Shown: positions 9,268 through 18,134 of the stretch, piece after piece | Position numbering within the stretch: position 1 is the stretch's first letter | Layout: the number at the start of each line of letters is the position of its first letter | NCBI RefSeq assembly: GCF_000583655.1 | Contig: NZ_BAKI01000010.1 | Coordinates: forward strand, 1 to 64,000 | Direction: 5' to 3' | DNA length: 64,000 nucleotides | DNA from: Lentilactobacillus farraginis DSM 18382 = JCM 14108 | Lineage (GTDB): Bacteria > Bacillota > Bacilli > Lactobacillales > Lactobacillaceae | Notes under the pieces: model-generated | Seen by the model: the letters and a program-made list of their open reading frames with translations, nothing else | What the model was told of the DNA's origin: nothing | The model's database searches: none | Translations under genes and position numbers: made by a program

Positions 9268-10553
9268 ATGAAATTAGTAGGAATTGCCGGGACGGTCGAA
9301 GATAAGTCTTATAATAAAATTTTATTGCAGTTTATTGCCAACCATTTCAGTCGATTAGTTGATATTGAAATTTTAGGTATTGAGGATATTCCCATGTTTG
9401 ATCAGGACAATGATCAAACCAATAGTGGGGCAATTCAATATTTAAATCGAAAAATTTCTGGTGCGGATGGGGTTATCATTGCAACGCCGGAGCATAATCA
9501 CACGATTACTGCTGCCTTAAAAAGCGTAATTGAATGGTTGTCATTTAAAGTTCATCCGTTTTCAAATAAGCCGGTTATGATTGTGGGCGCTTCTTATTAC
9601 GAACAGGGGTCATCAAGAGCGCAATTGAATTTACGGCAAATTTTGGAGGCTCCCGGGGTTAACGCAATCGTTTTTCCTGGTAACGAGTTTCTCTTGGCCA
9701 ACGTTAAGGAAGCCTTTGATGATAATGGCAATTTGAAGGACGACAAAACAACGGCGTTTCTTGAATCGACCCTTCAGAAATTCCTGAAATTTGTAAAAGT
9801 TATTAACACGATGGACCAAGCGAGTGGCGGTAATGACGACGCTGCTGACAGCGAAGATTTGAATGCAACCGGAAAAATTTCAACCACGATTGAAGATGTT
9901 GATATGGCAGCAGATGACTGGGTTGAAAAAGCAGCGGAAAAAGTTCACGCGGTTGATGGTAACACTTATGTTAAACTGGATCGTGGCTTGCTAACAGTTG
10001 ATCAATTGAATTATTTCCTTAACTCGATGCCAATTGAACTTACGTATGCTGATAGCAATAACCAGTTTATTTATTACAATAAGATGACGGATACTAAAAA
10101 AATGTTGGCGCCAAGACGTCCGGGACAAGTTGGTGACCCATTGTCGCTCGTTCATCCAAGCGGGCTATTAAGGGAGTTAAGCACGTCATTCACGCCTTAA
10201 GAACCGGTAAAACGGACATTGTCAAAATGCCGGTGCCCGGGAATGGTCCGGACAAGTATATTATGCATTATTATAAAGCCATGCATAATGAAAAAGGGGA
10301 GTATGTCGGCATTAATGAGTTTGTCGTGGATCTCATGCCGACTATCAAGTGGTATCTTAGCAAAACCGGCCAGAAACTGGTTTCTGACCCGAATGCCAAA
10401 GTAGATGCCAGTACCGGGGCTTCGGCCAATGACAGCGAATCTGACAGCTCAGCGGACGCTCAGACCGGTGCTTCATCAAATGACGAGCCCGAGGAACCGT
10501 CGACCGCCACTGAAGGCGGTAGTGACGCAACCACGGGGGCTTCTGAAAGCTAA
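9268..10553 (+). CDS. FMN reductase fused to PAS-like domain with acidic repeat tail, frameshifted
   Basis: Residues 1-175 are an NADPH-dependent FMN reductase domain ([59 protein letters not shown]). After an acidic linker comes a region from about residue 240 resembling the PAS domain of DUF438 proteins: [18 protein letters not shown], then HPSGLLREV and [19 protein letters not shown]. The last 45-50 residues are low-complexity and acidic, with TGAS recurring three times. The frame breaks near 10172-10178; adding one base (GGGAGTT to GGGAGGTT) restores [18 protein letters not shown] and a 428-residue protein. A PAS domain on a flavin reductase suggests sensing of, or electron transfer to, a bound cofactor, but the function is not known. 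A terminator follows. Confidence 0.78.
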
Positions 10554-10586
10554 TTAAACCGAGTTGGTCATTTCAAGACAGCTGAC

Positions 10587-10635
10587 AAAAAGCGTTTCAT
10601 CAAGTTCACTAGGAATCTTGATGAAACGCTTTTTT
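10587..10635. terminator. Bidirectional intrinsic terminator
   Basis: A long, nearly perfect stem (AAAAAGCGTTTCATCAAG at 10587-10604 with CTTGATGAAACGCTTTTT at 10617-10634) has T-runs on both strands. It serves the flavoprotein pair on plus and the polyprenyl synthase on minus. Confidence 0.92.
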
Positions 10636-10664
10636 AGTACTGTCCAAGGACATTCATCCTGCAG

Positions 10665-11642
10665 TTATTGTGTTCTTTGCAGCAACAGTTTAGTAAGACT
10701 GGCTAACGTCTTTTTTGCCCCTTTCTCCGGGAGCTGTTCAATCAAGCCCAACGCCTTTTGGGTTAATTCATTGGCAATCTCGTGAGCCTGCCGCAGACCG
10801 CCGGAGGCAATAACGATTTTTTGAATTTGCAAAATATCATTTTCGGTCAATGCCTGCTTTTTAGCTAATAAAGGCGATAGTTGCTTATCAGCTGTTTGAA
10901 GTGCCAAGATAAGCGGTAATGTATAGACACCGGATTGCAGGTCCTCGAGCACCGGCTTTTTAGTTTGGCTGGCATCGCCTTGATAATCCAGGATATCGTC
11001 GAGAATCTGATAAGCCTGGCCGATTGCCAGCCCAATTTGGCCACCCAATGTAACAATCTCCTCAGGCGCATGCGTTAGAATTGCCGACTGTTCGAAACTC
11101 AACTTGAATAGCTCGGCTGTCTTGCCTGTAATTTCATGAAAATAATCACTTTTGGACATGTCCTGCCGATAGTTGAACGTCATCTGATCCAATTCGCCAT
11201 TTAAAATTGTTTGCATAGCAGCAATGTGGCGTTGGAGATCAAGTGGATCATGGGTTGATTTTAAGACCTGGTCAAAATAACAGGTGAATAAGTAATCACC
11301 GGCGTAAATGGCATTTTTTTGCCCATATTGGGTGTGAATTGTTTGAACGCCTCTTCGTAATGGAGATTGATCAATCACGTCATCGTGGATCAGCGTGGCT
11401 ACATGCAGCAACTCAATTGCCGCAGCTCCGGCCCGAAGCCGATCGGCGGCAATTCGGTCGCCAAAGTCGGAATATATGTAAAAGAATCCCGGCCGTAAAA
11501 GTTTTCCGCCAGATTTCAGCAACGCCAGAATTTTTGCGTGTACGGGCTGATTTGATAGCGTAACCGCTTTTAGCAGGTACGGTTCGAGTTGAATTAATTT
11601 TAATTGAATACGTGGAAATTGACGCCAAATTCGATGAACCAT
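10665..11642 (-). CDS. Polyprenyl diphosphate synthase (long chain, menaquinone-type)
   Basis: This enzyme extends allylic diphosphates with isopentenyl diphosphate to make a C30-C40-class chain, most likely the menaquinone side chain. The 325-residue protein carries both Asp-rich motifs, LIHDDVIDQSPLRRG (first, DDxxD) and YQILDDILDYQGD (second). The substrate-binding GGKLLRPG lies near the N terminus. The ATG has GAGG about 9 bases upstream. It is alone on the minus strand next to ndh and cydABCD, which fits a quinone-dependent respiratory chain. In Bacillus the equivalent (HepT) works with a small HepS partner, which I do not see here. Chain length cannot be read reliably from sequence alone. 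Confidence 0.88.
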   Translation of the reverse strand: MVHRIWRQFPRIQLKLIQLEPYLLKAVTLSNQPVHAKILALLKSGGKLLRPGFFYIYSDFGDRIAADRLRAGAAAIELLHVATLIHDDVIDQSPLRRGVQTIHTQYGQKNAIYAGDYLFTCYFDQVLKSTHDPLDLQRHIAAMQTILNGELDQMTFNYRQDMSKSDYFHEITGKTAELFKLSFEQSAILTHAPEEIVTLGGQIGLAIGQAYQILDDILDYQGDASQTKKPVLEDLQSGVYTLPLILALQTADKQLSPLLAKKQALTENDILQIQKIVIASGGLRQAHEIANELTQKALGLIEQLPEKGAKKTLASLTKLLLQRTQ

Positions 11643-11846
11643 AGGTTATAACCTCAAGTCTTAAGAAAATTTTAACTACCTTTACTAAGATACAAATTAC
11701 ATCGGCACTTGTCAATTAAAGTTGTAACAATTTAGTCGATCGCAATCAGCGGCTCGTCAATCATAAAATTTGAATTGTTGCAAACAAGCGTGACAGGAGG
11801 TTGCCTTTCGGCGCACGGTTTTGCTTAGCAATAATCGTGATTACAC

Positions 11847-11880
11847 AAAAAAGGCTGAACAAAATTACTTTTGCTCAGTC
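11847..11880 (-). terminator. Intrinsic terminator of helD
   Basis: On the minus strand GACTGAGCAAAA pairs with TTTTGTTCAGCC around a 4-base loop and is followed by six T residues. It lies about 20 bases past the helD stop. Confidence 0.85.
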
Positions 11881-11900
11881 TCGTTTAATGATTTATCATG

Positions 11901-14219
11901 CTAGACATTTTTATTTTTTAGTGTTCGCTCAATTTTAATTTGACTGTTTTTAAGGGACTCATCAGAAATTAATGGTGTTACATCACCGATGCTGATCAGG
12001 GTTAGATGATGCATCGCCCTGGTAATAATCGTGTAGAGGGTTCCCAATAATCCCTTATCTGGATAATTGGTTTCCGATGTATCCCAAGCAATGACCGAAT
12101 CAAATTCCAATCCCTTTGCGAGGTAGATCGGCAATACCAGAATGCCTTTTGGCAAGGTTCGATCCGCGTCTTTCAGCAAAACTGCTCCGGTTTGACTATG
12201 AATCAACCGATAGACCAGTTTGGCTTCAGCCATATTCTTGGTTAGAATCGCGACGGTCGCGTATTTTTGCCGCTGCTCCGCGATGATTTTTAATACTTGA
12301 TCAGTTGCGTCGTCGGTATCCGGTGAAACAATTAGTTCGGGAATGTCGCCGTCACGGTTAAAAGCTTCGATATCGTCACCGTTTGGCAGGATTGATTTTG
12401 CAAAGGTCGTAATCGGGTAGGTTGAGCGATAGGACCGCATCAAGCTGATCAGTCGTGAGTGACGGACATGAAAAGCATCGTTTAATTTGTGTAATATCTG
12501 CTGCGGCTGTTCAACATCTTTAAAGAGGGCCTGCTCACTGTCTCCCAGTAATGTCCATTTAGTCTGGGGAAAGGCGTATTTGAGATACTTCAATTGCGCA
12601 ACCGAATAATCCTGCATTTCGTCAACAAACAGATATTTCATCGTATTATTTTGACCGCTTTGACAGATATAGTCGCGCAGATACAGGAGTGGTGCACAAT
12701 CATCCAGTTTAATCGAATGAAACTCGATATTTTGATTAAAATCGGCAATGGTGTGCTGCCATTCGCTTTGTTTAACATCAGCCGGCAGTGGCACCCGTTT
12801 GAGAAAAGCCGCGTACTGAACATAGGGATCTAAAAAATTGTTGTTAAAAATTGCATCGTAAACAACCTGTAGTCTGGCAGTTACAATTTTTTTGGCAATG
12901 AAGAAGCGTTCATCATCTTCGTTTTGAAAGTCCCGTAATCGTTTGGTTCCCAGTAAATCATGGTATTTTTCTTCGCTTAACTGGTCGATTTCTTCATTGA
13001 CCCAATCTGCTTTGGTTTCTGTTATAATCCGGCGCTTCAAGCGTTTAATCAAAGCATTCTTGGTTTTTAAGAAGCGGTCGGGAACCGACATCGCTGCCGG
13101 AAAAGAGGCGAAAATCTGGGCAATCTCGTGTTTGCTAAAGAAAACCGTTTCGTTGAAAATAATGTCACTGAACTTGATTTCGGAAGGTGTCAGTGATTGA
13201 CAGTAATTTTCAACTTTGTTCATGAAATCTGCCGATTCTTTAAACTCACGAACGGCTTTTTGCTGGGACGTCAAGCTGCCATCGGTTTCGTAACGTTCAA
13301 ATAAACTCTGAACGTTTAGCCCCTTTAACCGATTGTCAATAAATTCGTCAAAGGTTACCTGTCGCATATTGCGCTCGCCCAAGCTTGGCAGAACTTCCGA
13401 AATGTAGTGGCTGAATAGTTTGTTTGGAGAAAAAAGAATGATTTGATCCGCTTCCAAGGTATCCCGGCTATGGTAAAGCAGAAAGGCGATTCGCTGCAAA
13501 ATAGCCGAGGTTTTGCCGGAACCGGCAACGCCCTGGACAACCAGTAATTGACTCTTGGTATCGCGGATAATGTCGTTTTGTTCATGCTGAATAGTTGCCA
13601 CGATATTTTGCATGTATTCGTCGTTTTGGGCACCCAAAGCCGTCTGCAGCATTTCATCGCCAACTGTTTCGTTGGTGTCAAACATGTTGCGAATCCGGCC
13701 ATCGACGATCTGGAACTGGCGCTTCTTGGTCAACGTGGTCTGCTGTTCGCCCATTGGCGTTTCATAAGCAACTTTACCAAGGGTACCATTATAGTAAATA
13801 CTTGAAATGGGTGCCCGCCAGTCGTAGACCAGAAATTCACCATCTTCGTTTTCGAAAGAGGCGATGCCGATATATAACTTTTCGTCTTGAGTTTGGTCAT
13901 CATCACGAATATCGATTCGGCCAAAATAAGGTGATCTTTTCAAATCTTTCATTGTGGCAAGCTGGCGTTTTAGGATGCTTTCATTTTCAGTTAATCGAGA
14001 GACCAGTCCCCGCTGCTGCTGCAGTTCGGCACTGGTTTCAATTCGGTCATCCACTTCAAAATAGTTGACGGAGGTATTGTCAGAGTACGTTTGCTGAACC
14101 TTCTTGGTTTCGGTGTGGGCTCGGTTATACTCGTTTTCTGTACTGGTTATTTTGGTGCTGATCTTTGAAATAACCTCGTCAACCCGTTGTTGTTCTTTTT
14201 GTTGTTCGTTATTTTCCAA
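11901..14219 (-). CDS. helD: RNA polymerase recycling motor HelD (UvrD-like ATPase)
   Basis: HelD is a superfamily 1 ATPase that binds RNA polymerase, pries open its clamp and releases stalled or post-termination complexes. The 772-residue protein opens with a charged coiled-coil (NNEQQKEQQRVDEVISKI) that in HelD enters the polymerase secondary channel. Next come YFGRIDIRDD and YIGIASFENEDGEFLVYDWR, typical of the family. Walker A is VVQGVAGSGKTSAILQRIA, the Walker B/helicase II motif is YLFVDEMQDYS, and C-terminal helicase motifs follow. TTG 14219 is chosen because GGAGGA lies 7 bases upstream; the open frame reaches 14393 without another good site. The gene is monocistronic, with no partner nearby. 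Confidence 0.88.
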   Translation of the reverse strand: MENNEQQKEQQRVDEVISKISTKITSTENEYNRAHTETKKVQQTYSDNTSVNYFEVDDRIETSAELQQQRGLVSRLTENESILKRQLATMKDLKRSPYFGRIDIRDDDQTQDEKLYIGIASFENEDGEFLVYDWRAPISSIYYNGTLGKVAYETPMGEQQTTLTKKRQFQIVDGRIRNMFDTNETVGDEMLQTALGAQNDEYMQNIVATIQHEQNDIIRDTKSQLLVVQGVAGSGKTSAILQRIAFLLYHSRDTLEADQIILFSPNKLFSHYISEVLPSLGERNMRQVTFDEFIDNRLKGLNVQSLFERYETDGSLTSQQKAVREFKESADFMNKVENYCQSLTPSEIKFSDIIFNETVFFSKHEIAQIFASFPAAMSVPDRFLKTKNALIKRLKRRIITETKADWVNEEIDQLSEEKYHDLLGTKRLRDFQNEDDERFFIAKKIVTARLQVVYDAIFNNNFLDPYVQYAAFLKRVPLPADVKQSEWQHTIADFNQNIEFHSIKLDDCAPLLYLRDYICQSGQNNTMKYLFVDEMQDYSVAQLKYLKYAFPQTKWTLLGDSEQALFKDVEQPQQILHKLNDAFHVRHSRLISLMRSYRSTYPITTFAKSILPNGDDIEAFNRDGDIPELIVSPDTDDATDQVLKIIAEQRQKYATVAILTKNMAEAKLVYRLIHSQTGAVLLKDADRTLPKGILVLPIYLAKGLEFDSVIAWDTSETNYPDKGLLGTLYTIITRAMHHLTLISIGDVTPLISDESLKNSQIKIERTLKNKNV

Positions 14220-14514
14220 AAAAGGTTCCTCCAGTCTGTTACTGCACTGTGTAATGAATGCGAGCCGTCTGATGAAAATCATATTGAATGAAATCTCAAT
14301 ATGATTTTCAAATTTAAAGCGATCAAATTGAGTCGCCGGAAGATGTTTTCGACAGCTTTCTTTTAACGTCAAAAACGGGCGTAATTTTGACATTATCTTA
14401 TCTTAACGCTTGCACAATTTTAGTTTGATTTTGGCCGTCTGTCAATTGAATGCGTTAAAGAGACTGCTGAATTGTTTCATTCTTAAAATAAGGGGATAAA
14501 TGTGGCCGGGTCCT

Positions 14515-14543
14515 TTGACATTTCCTACATTTATCAGTAAAAT
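14515..14543 (+). promoter_or_regulatory. Sigma-A promoter of the trpS leader
   Basis: A perfect -35 TTGACA (14515-14520), a 17-base spacer and -10 TAAAAT (14538-14543) predict a start near 14550, just ahead of the T-box leader. Confidence 0.85.
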
Positions 14544-14549
14544 TAAAAT

Positions 14550-14744
14550 GTTATTAATAGATGAGTAGAATCGTCGCTGACAGAGAGGTTATGCCTGCTG
14601 AAAATAACCATGACGAAACGAATTGGTAAACTTTTAAAGGGTAGCACCCGTATCGCTTAGAGAGGTAACTACACTTACAACTAGTTACAATTTAGGTGGT
14701 ACCACGTTTAAGCGTCCTATTGTGCAATCAATAGGGCGTTTTTT
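14550..14744 (+). promoter_or_regulatory. T-box riboswitch (tRNA-Trp) before trpS
   Basis: A T-box leader senses uncharged tRNA and allows readthrough into an aminoacyl-tRNA synthetase gene. The conserved T-box AGGTGGTACCACG is at 14694-14706. It is followed by a terminator whose 10-bp stem (CGTCCTATTG 14713-14722 with CAATAGGGCG 14729-14738) ends in six T residues. The candidate specifier is TGG at 14624-14626, on the 3' side of the first stem region, matching Trp and the downstream gene. Specifier placement is from reading, not folding. Confidence 0.92.
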
Positions 14745-14792
14745 CGAAAAACGGGTGGGTTGAAACTCGAACATTGAAAGGACAGTTGTAAA

Positions 14793-15809
14793 ATGGCAAA
14801 GAAAGTTATCTTAACAGGAGATCGGCCAACCGGCAAACTTCATATCGGCCATTACGTTGGCTCACTGAAGAATCGGGTTGAATTACAGAATTCAGGTGAC
14901 TACGAAACTTTTATCATGATTGCGGACATGCAGGCGTTAACCGATAACGCCCGTGACCCGGAAAAAATTCGCCACAGTCTGATTCAAGTTGCGTTGGATT
15001 ATCTGGCAGTCGGCATTGATCCAAAGAAGTCGACGATTCTGGTTCAATCCCAAATTCCTGCTTTACCGGAATTGACGCAGCATTATTCAAACCTGGTCAC
15101 CGTTTCCCGATTAAACCGAAATCCAACAGTTAAAACCGAGATTAAGCAAAAACACTTTGGCCAAAGTGTTCCTGTTGGTTTTGAAATGTATCCAATCAGT
15201 CAAGCTGCCGATATTACCGCGTTCAAAGCAACAACGGTTCCGGTTGGTGACGATCAGGAGCCAATGCTTGAACAAACCCGTGAAATTGTGCGCTCTTTTA
15301 ATTCGATTTATAAACAAGATATTCTTGTTGAACCGGAAGGCTATTTTCCACCAAAGGGAATGGGGCGAATTCCCGGATTAGACGGTAATGCCAAGATGAG
15401 TAAGTCGTTGGGCAACGCTATTTATCTTTCGGATGATGAAGATACAATCACTAAAAAGGTGATGTCAATGTACACAGATCCCAACCACATCCACGTGGCG
15501 GATCCCGGACAAATCGAAGGCAACACCGTCTTTACTTATTTAGATATTTTTGACCCGGATAAGTCAAAGGTTGCCGAACTAAAGGCCCAATATCAACATG
15601 GTGGTCTGGGTGATGTTAAAATTAAGCGGTACTTAAATGAGGTGCTTCAAGCTGAGTTAAAGCCGATCCGTGAACGCCGGAATCAATATGAGAAAGACAT
15701 CGCCGGTGTTTATGACATTCTTAAAAAGGGCAGCGAGTATGCAAATACGGTTGCCAACCAAACCCTTAAAGAAGTTCGCGATGCAATTGGTATCAATTAC
15801 TTTGGCTAG
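14793..15809 (+). CDS. trpS: Tryptophanyl-tRNA synthetase
   Basis: TrpRS charges tRNA-Trp in the cytoplasm. The 338-residue class I enzyme has the HIGH motif at residues 17-20 ([12 protein letters not shown]) and the KMSKS loop in [33 protein letters not shown] gives a good ribosome site. The T-box leader just upstream makes expression respond to Trp starvation. A Ppx/GppA gene follows after 23 bases without a terminator between, so the two may be co-transcribed. Confidence 0.97.
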   Translation: MAKKVILTGDRPTGKLHIGHYVGSLKNRVELQNSGDYETFIMIADMQALTDNARDPEKIRHSLIQVALDYLAVGIDPKKSTILVQSQIPALPELTQHYSNLVTVSRLNRNPTVKTEIKQKHFGQSVPVGFEMYPISQAADITAFKATTVPVGDDQEPMLEQTREIVRSFNSIYKQDILVEPEGYFPPKGMGRIPGLDGNAKMSKSLGNAIYLSDDEDTITKKVMSMYTDPNHIHVADPGQIEGNTVFTYLDIFDPDKSKVAELKAQYQHGGLGDVKIKRYLNEVLQAELKPIRERRNQYEKDIAGVYDILKKGSEYANTVANQTLKEVRDAIGINYFG

Positions 15810-15832
15810 AACTGCCGGAAAGGATGGCAGGG

Positions 15833-16756
15833 ATGCAAAACCTTGTAATTTTGGATATTGGCTCCAATTCGGTTCGAATGGCCATTAACCAAATCTTAGA
15901 AGACGGTACTTATCGCGAAATAAAACGGGTCAAAAATGACAGTCGACTATCGGAAGGAATGGGCCGGGCAAAGGTTCTTCAGCCCCAGGCGATGGAACGA
16001 ACAATCCGGGCACTGGCCGAGTTTAAAGCTATTTATCAGCAATACCGGGCAGATTATGTTATCGGGATTGCGACTGCTGCTGTTAGACAGGCGAAAAACC
16101 AGACGGCTTTTCTGCAAAAAGTCAAAAGCCGGATCGGAATCACCATCCGGGTTCTTTCGGGCGTTCAGGAAGCGTACTATGATTATCTTGGGGTGATTAA
16201 CCGGTTAGGAATTAAAAATTGCCTGATTCTTGACATTGGTGGCGCCAGCTGTGAATTAATCAGAGTAGTTGGTGGTCGAAGTAAAAATCTGACCAGCATT
16301 CCCATCGGGGCCGTCAATATTTCAGAACGGTTTCATTTGACTAATACTGTTTCAGGAGCGGATCTGTTTAATGCCCAGTTTCATATTCAAAAAGTCTATT
16401 CCCGAATTAAATGGTTAAAACACTCCCAGCGTGAACCACTGGTTTTATTGGGCGGTGCTAATCGAACACTGGCCAGAATTAACAGGACGCGTCAGGGGAT
16501 GAAATGGGTCGATGCGATTCACGGCTATCATTTGAGTTATGAACAGGTTAATCGGACCTATCTCAATTTGCTGCGGGGTGATGTGAAGCGCCGCCGCCAA
16601 ATTCAGGGCTTGGAACGTGACCGCGCAGATATTATTGTCGGTGGTTTATTGCCTCTGATGGTCTTGATGGAAAAGGTCGATACGCGAAAAGTTCTGTTTT
16701 CTGAAAGTGGCGTTCGTGAAGGCATCATTACCGAATTTGTGGAAGCCAAAAAATAA
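15833..16756 (+). CDS. Ppx/GppA family phosphatase (exopolyphosphatase-like)
   Basis: Members of this actin-like ATPase superfamily hydrolyse polyphosphate and/or (p)ppGpp. The short 307-residue form has the phosphate-1 motif VILDIGSNSVRMAI at the N terminus and GIATAAVRQAKN. The phosphate-2 motif is LILDIGGASCELI, and GGANRTLARI follows. It lacks the extra C-terminal HD-like domain of E. coli Ppx. I prefer ATG 15833 because AAGGA lies 8 bases upstream; an in-frame ATG at 15824 overlaps that site. It probably shares the T-box-controlled transcript of trpS, and a terminator follows. Confidence 0.85.
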   Translation: MQNLVILDIGSNSVRMAINQILEDGTYREIKRVKNDSRLSEGMGRAKVLQPQAMERTIRALAEFKAIYQQYRADYVIGIATAAVRQAKNQTAFLQKVKSRIGITIRVLSGVQEAYYDYLGVINRLGIKNCLILDIGGASCELIRVVGGRSKNLTSIPIGAVNISERFHLTNTVSGADLFNAQFHIQKVYSRIKWLKHSQREPLVLLGGANRTLARINRTRQGMKWVDAIHGYHLSYEQVNRTYLNLLRGDVKRRRQIQGLERDRADIIVGGLLPLMVLMEKVDTRKVLFSESGVREGIITEFVEAKK

Positions 16757-16794
16757 AGTAAGTTTAAACAGACTGTAAGTTACGCAAACAAGAT

Positions 16795-16833
16795 AAAAGG
16801 CTGGCATCAGGACTTCTTCCTGCCCAGCTTTTT
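16795..16833 (+). terminator. Intrinsic terminator after the Ppx/GppA gene
   Basis: AAAAGGCTGG pairs with CCAGCTTTTT (one bulged G), with an inner CAGGA/TCCTG stem, and ends in a T-run. Confidence 0.85.
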
Positions 16834-16865
16834 GTTGCCTATATGGGCAAAATCGGAGGGATTAA

Positions 16866-18134
16866 ATGGATTCTCAGTGGGCGCATTTCTACCAAAAAAC
16901 CTATCAGCAGCGACGAGAAATGCTCGCTGAATTTGCGGGCCTGAGTCAGGCTGAAACAGCGGCCTTGAAAAGCGAAAACAAGCCGATCTTTAATCATTTG
17001 ATCGAAAATTATTTAACAGACTACGCACTGCCGGAAGGTATTGCCACTAATCTCAAGGTAAACGGCCGCCGGTACCTGGTACCAATGGTTACGGAAGAGC
17101 CATCGGTAATCGCGGCTGCCAGTAACGGCAGCAAGTTGTTGGCGGCTGGCGACGGCATTGCAGCTAAAATCGACCAGCGGCTTTTAACCGGTCAAATAAT
17201 CCTTAAAGACGTGGCTGATAAAAATGAACTAACCAGACTGATTACGGATTACCAATCTCAGTTGATTAAAATTGCCAATGATAGTCATCCCCAAATTTTA
17301 AAGCACGGCGGCGGTGCAAGGTCGCTTTCGCTTCGGCAGCTGGATGAGCAGTTTTTCTCGATTGATTTAACTGTTGATCCCGGTGAAGCAATGGGTGCCA
17401 ATTTAATGAATACAATGCTGGAAGCAGTCGCTGATTATTTGCGATCGCTGGCTTTTCAGGTAACAATGGCTATTCTTTCCAACATTGCTGATAAAAGTTT
17501 GGTGACGGTGACGGGAAAAGTTGCGTTTGACCAGTTGGGTGCATCAGCAGTGATTGGAAAGAAAACCGCCGAAAGAATTGTCGATGCCGCTACGGTGGCC
17601 CAGTTGGATCCAAAGCGGGCTGTTACTCATAATAAAGGCATTATGAATGGGGTTGACGCGGTTGTTATGGCTACCGGTAATGATTGGCGGGCTGTTGAAA
17701 GCGCGGCTCATGCTTTTGCCGCACGGAATGGCCGTTATAAAGGGTTAAGTACTTGGAAGCTTGAAGACCATTACCTGGTCGGCCAAATGACACTACCGTT
17801 GTCTTTGGGAATCGTTGGTGGTGCTACCAGCGTTTTACCGCTTGCGGCAGTGAATAAAAAGATGATGCAGGTCAATCACGTCCAGACATTAATGGCGGTG
17901 ACTGCGGCACTTGGACTGGCTCAGAATTTAGCAGCTCTAAAAGCGTTGGTTACTGACGGCATTCAAAAAGGGCATATGAACTTACAATTACGTTCTTTAG
18001 CAATGGCTAACGGTGCTGTGGAAGCTGAATTGCCGGCAGTGGTTGCCCGCTTGCGGCAAATGCCGCGGCCAAGTGCCCAAGCTGTTCGGCAGATTCTTAA
18101 AGAATTACGAAAGAAGGATAACAGTAATGGATAA
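16866..18134 (+). CDS. mvaA: Hydroxymethylglutaryl-CoA reductase, class II
   Basis: This enzyme makes mevalonate from HMG-CoA, the committed step of the mevalonate isoprenoid route used by lactobacilli. The 422-residue soluble class II enzyme shows the catalytic Glu in VTEEPSVIAAASNG. The Lys/Asp region reads THNKGIMNGVDAVVMATGND. The C-terminal half contains SLGIVGGATSVLPLA. Its 3' end overlaps the next gene by 8 bases, so the two are translationally coupled. Mevalonate made here would feed the polyprenyl synthase at 10.7 kb and undecaprenol for the cell wall. Confidence 0.96.
   Translation: MDSQWAHFYQKTYQQRREMLAEFAGLSQAETAALKSENKPIFNHLIENYLTDYALPEGIATNLKVNGRRYLVPMVTEEPSVIAAASNGSKLLAAGDGIAAKIDQRLLTGQIILKDVADKNELTRLITDYQSQLIKIANDSHPQILKHGGGARSLSLRQLDEQFFSIDLTVDPGEAMGANLMNTMLEAVADYLRSLAFQVTMAILSNIADKSLVTVTGKVAFDQLGASAVIGKKTAERIVDAATVAQLDPKRAVTHNKGIMNGVDAVVMATGNDWRAVESAAHAFAARNGRYKGLSTWKLEDHYLVGQMTLPLSLGIVGGATSVLPLAAVNKKMMQVNHVQTLMAVTAALGLAQNLAALKALVTDGIQKGHMNLQLRSLAMANGAVEAELPAVVARLRQMPRPSAQAVRQILKELRKKDNSNG

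Noticed and set aside
10227-10553. Independent small secreted-like acidic protein
   Set aside because: It continues the PAS domain of the upstream flavoprotein in frame once one base is added; no ribosome site at its ATG.
13595-14068. 157-codon open frame opposite helD
   Set aside because: Lies wholly inside helD on the other strand, has no ribosome site and no recognisable family.
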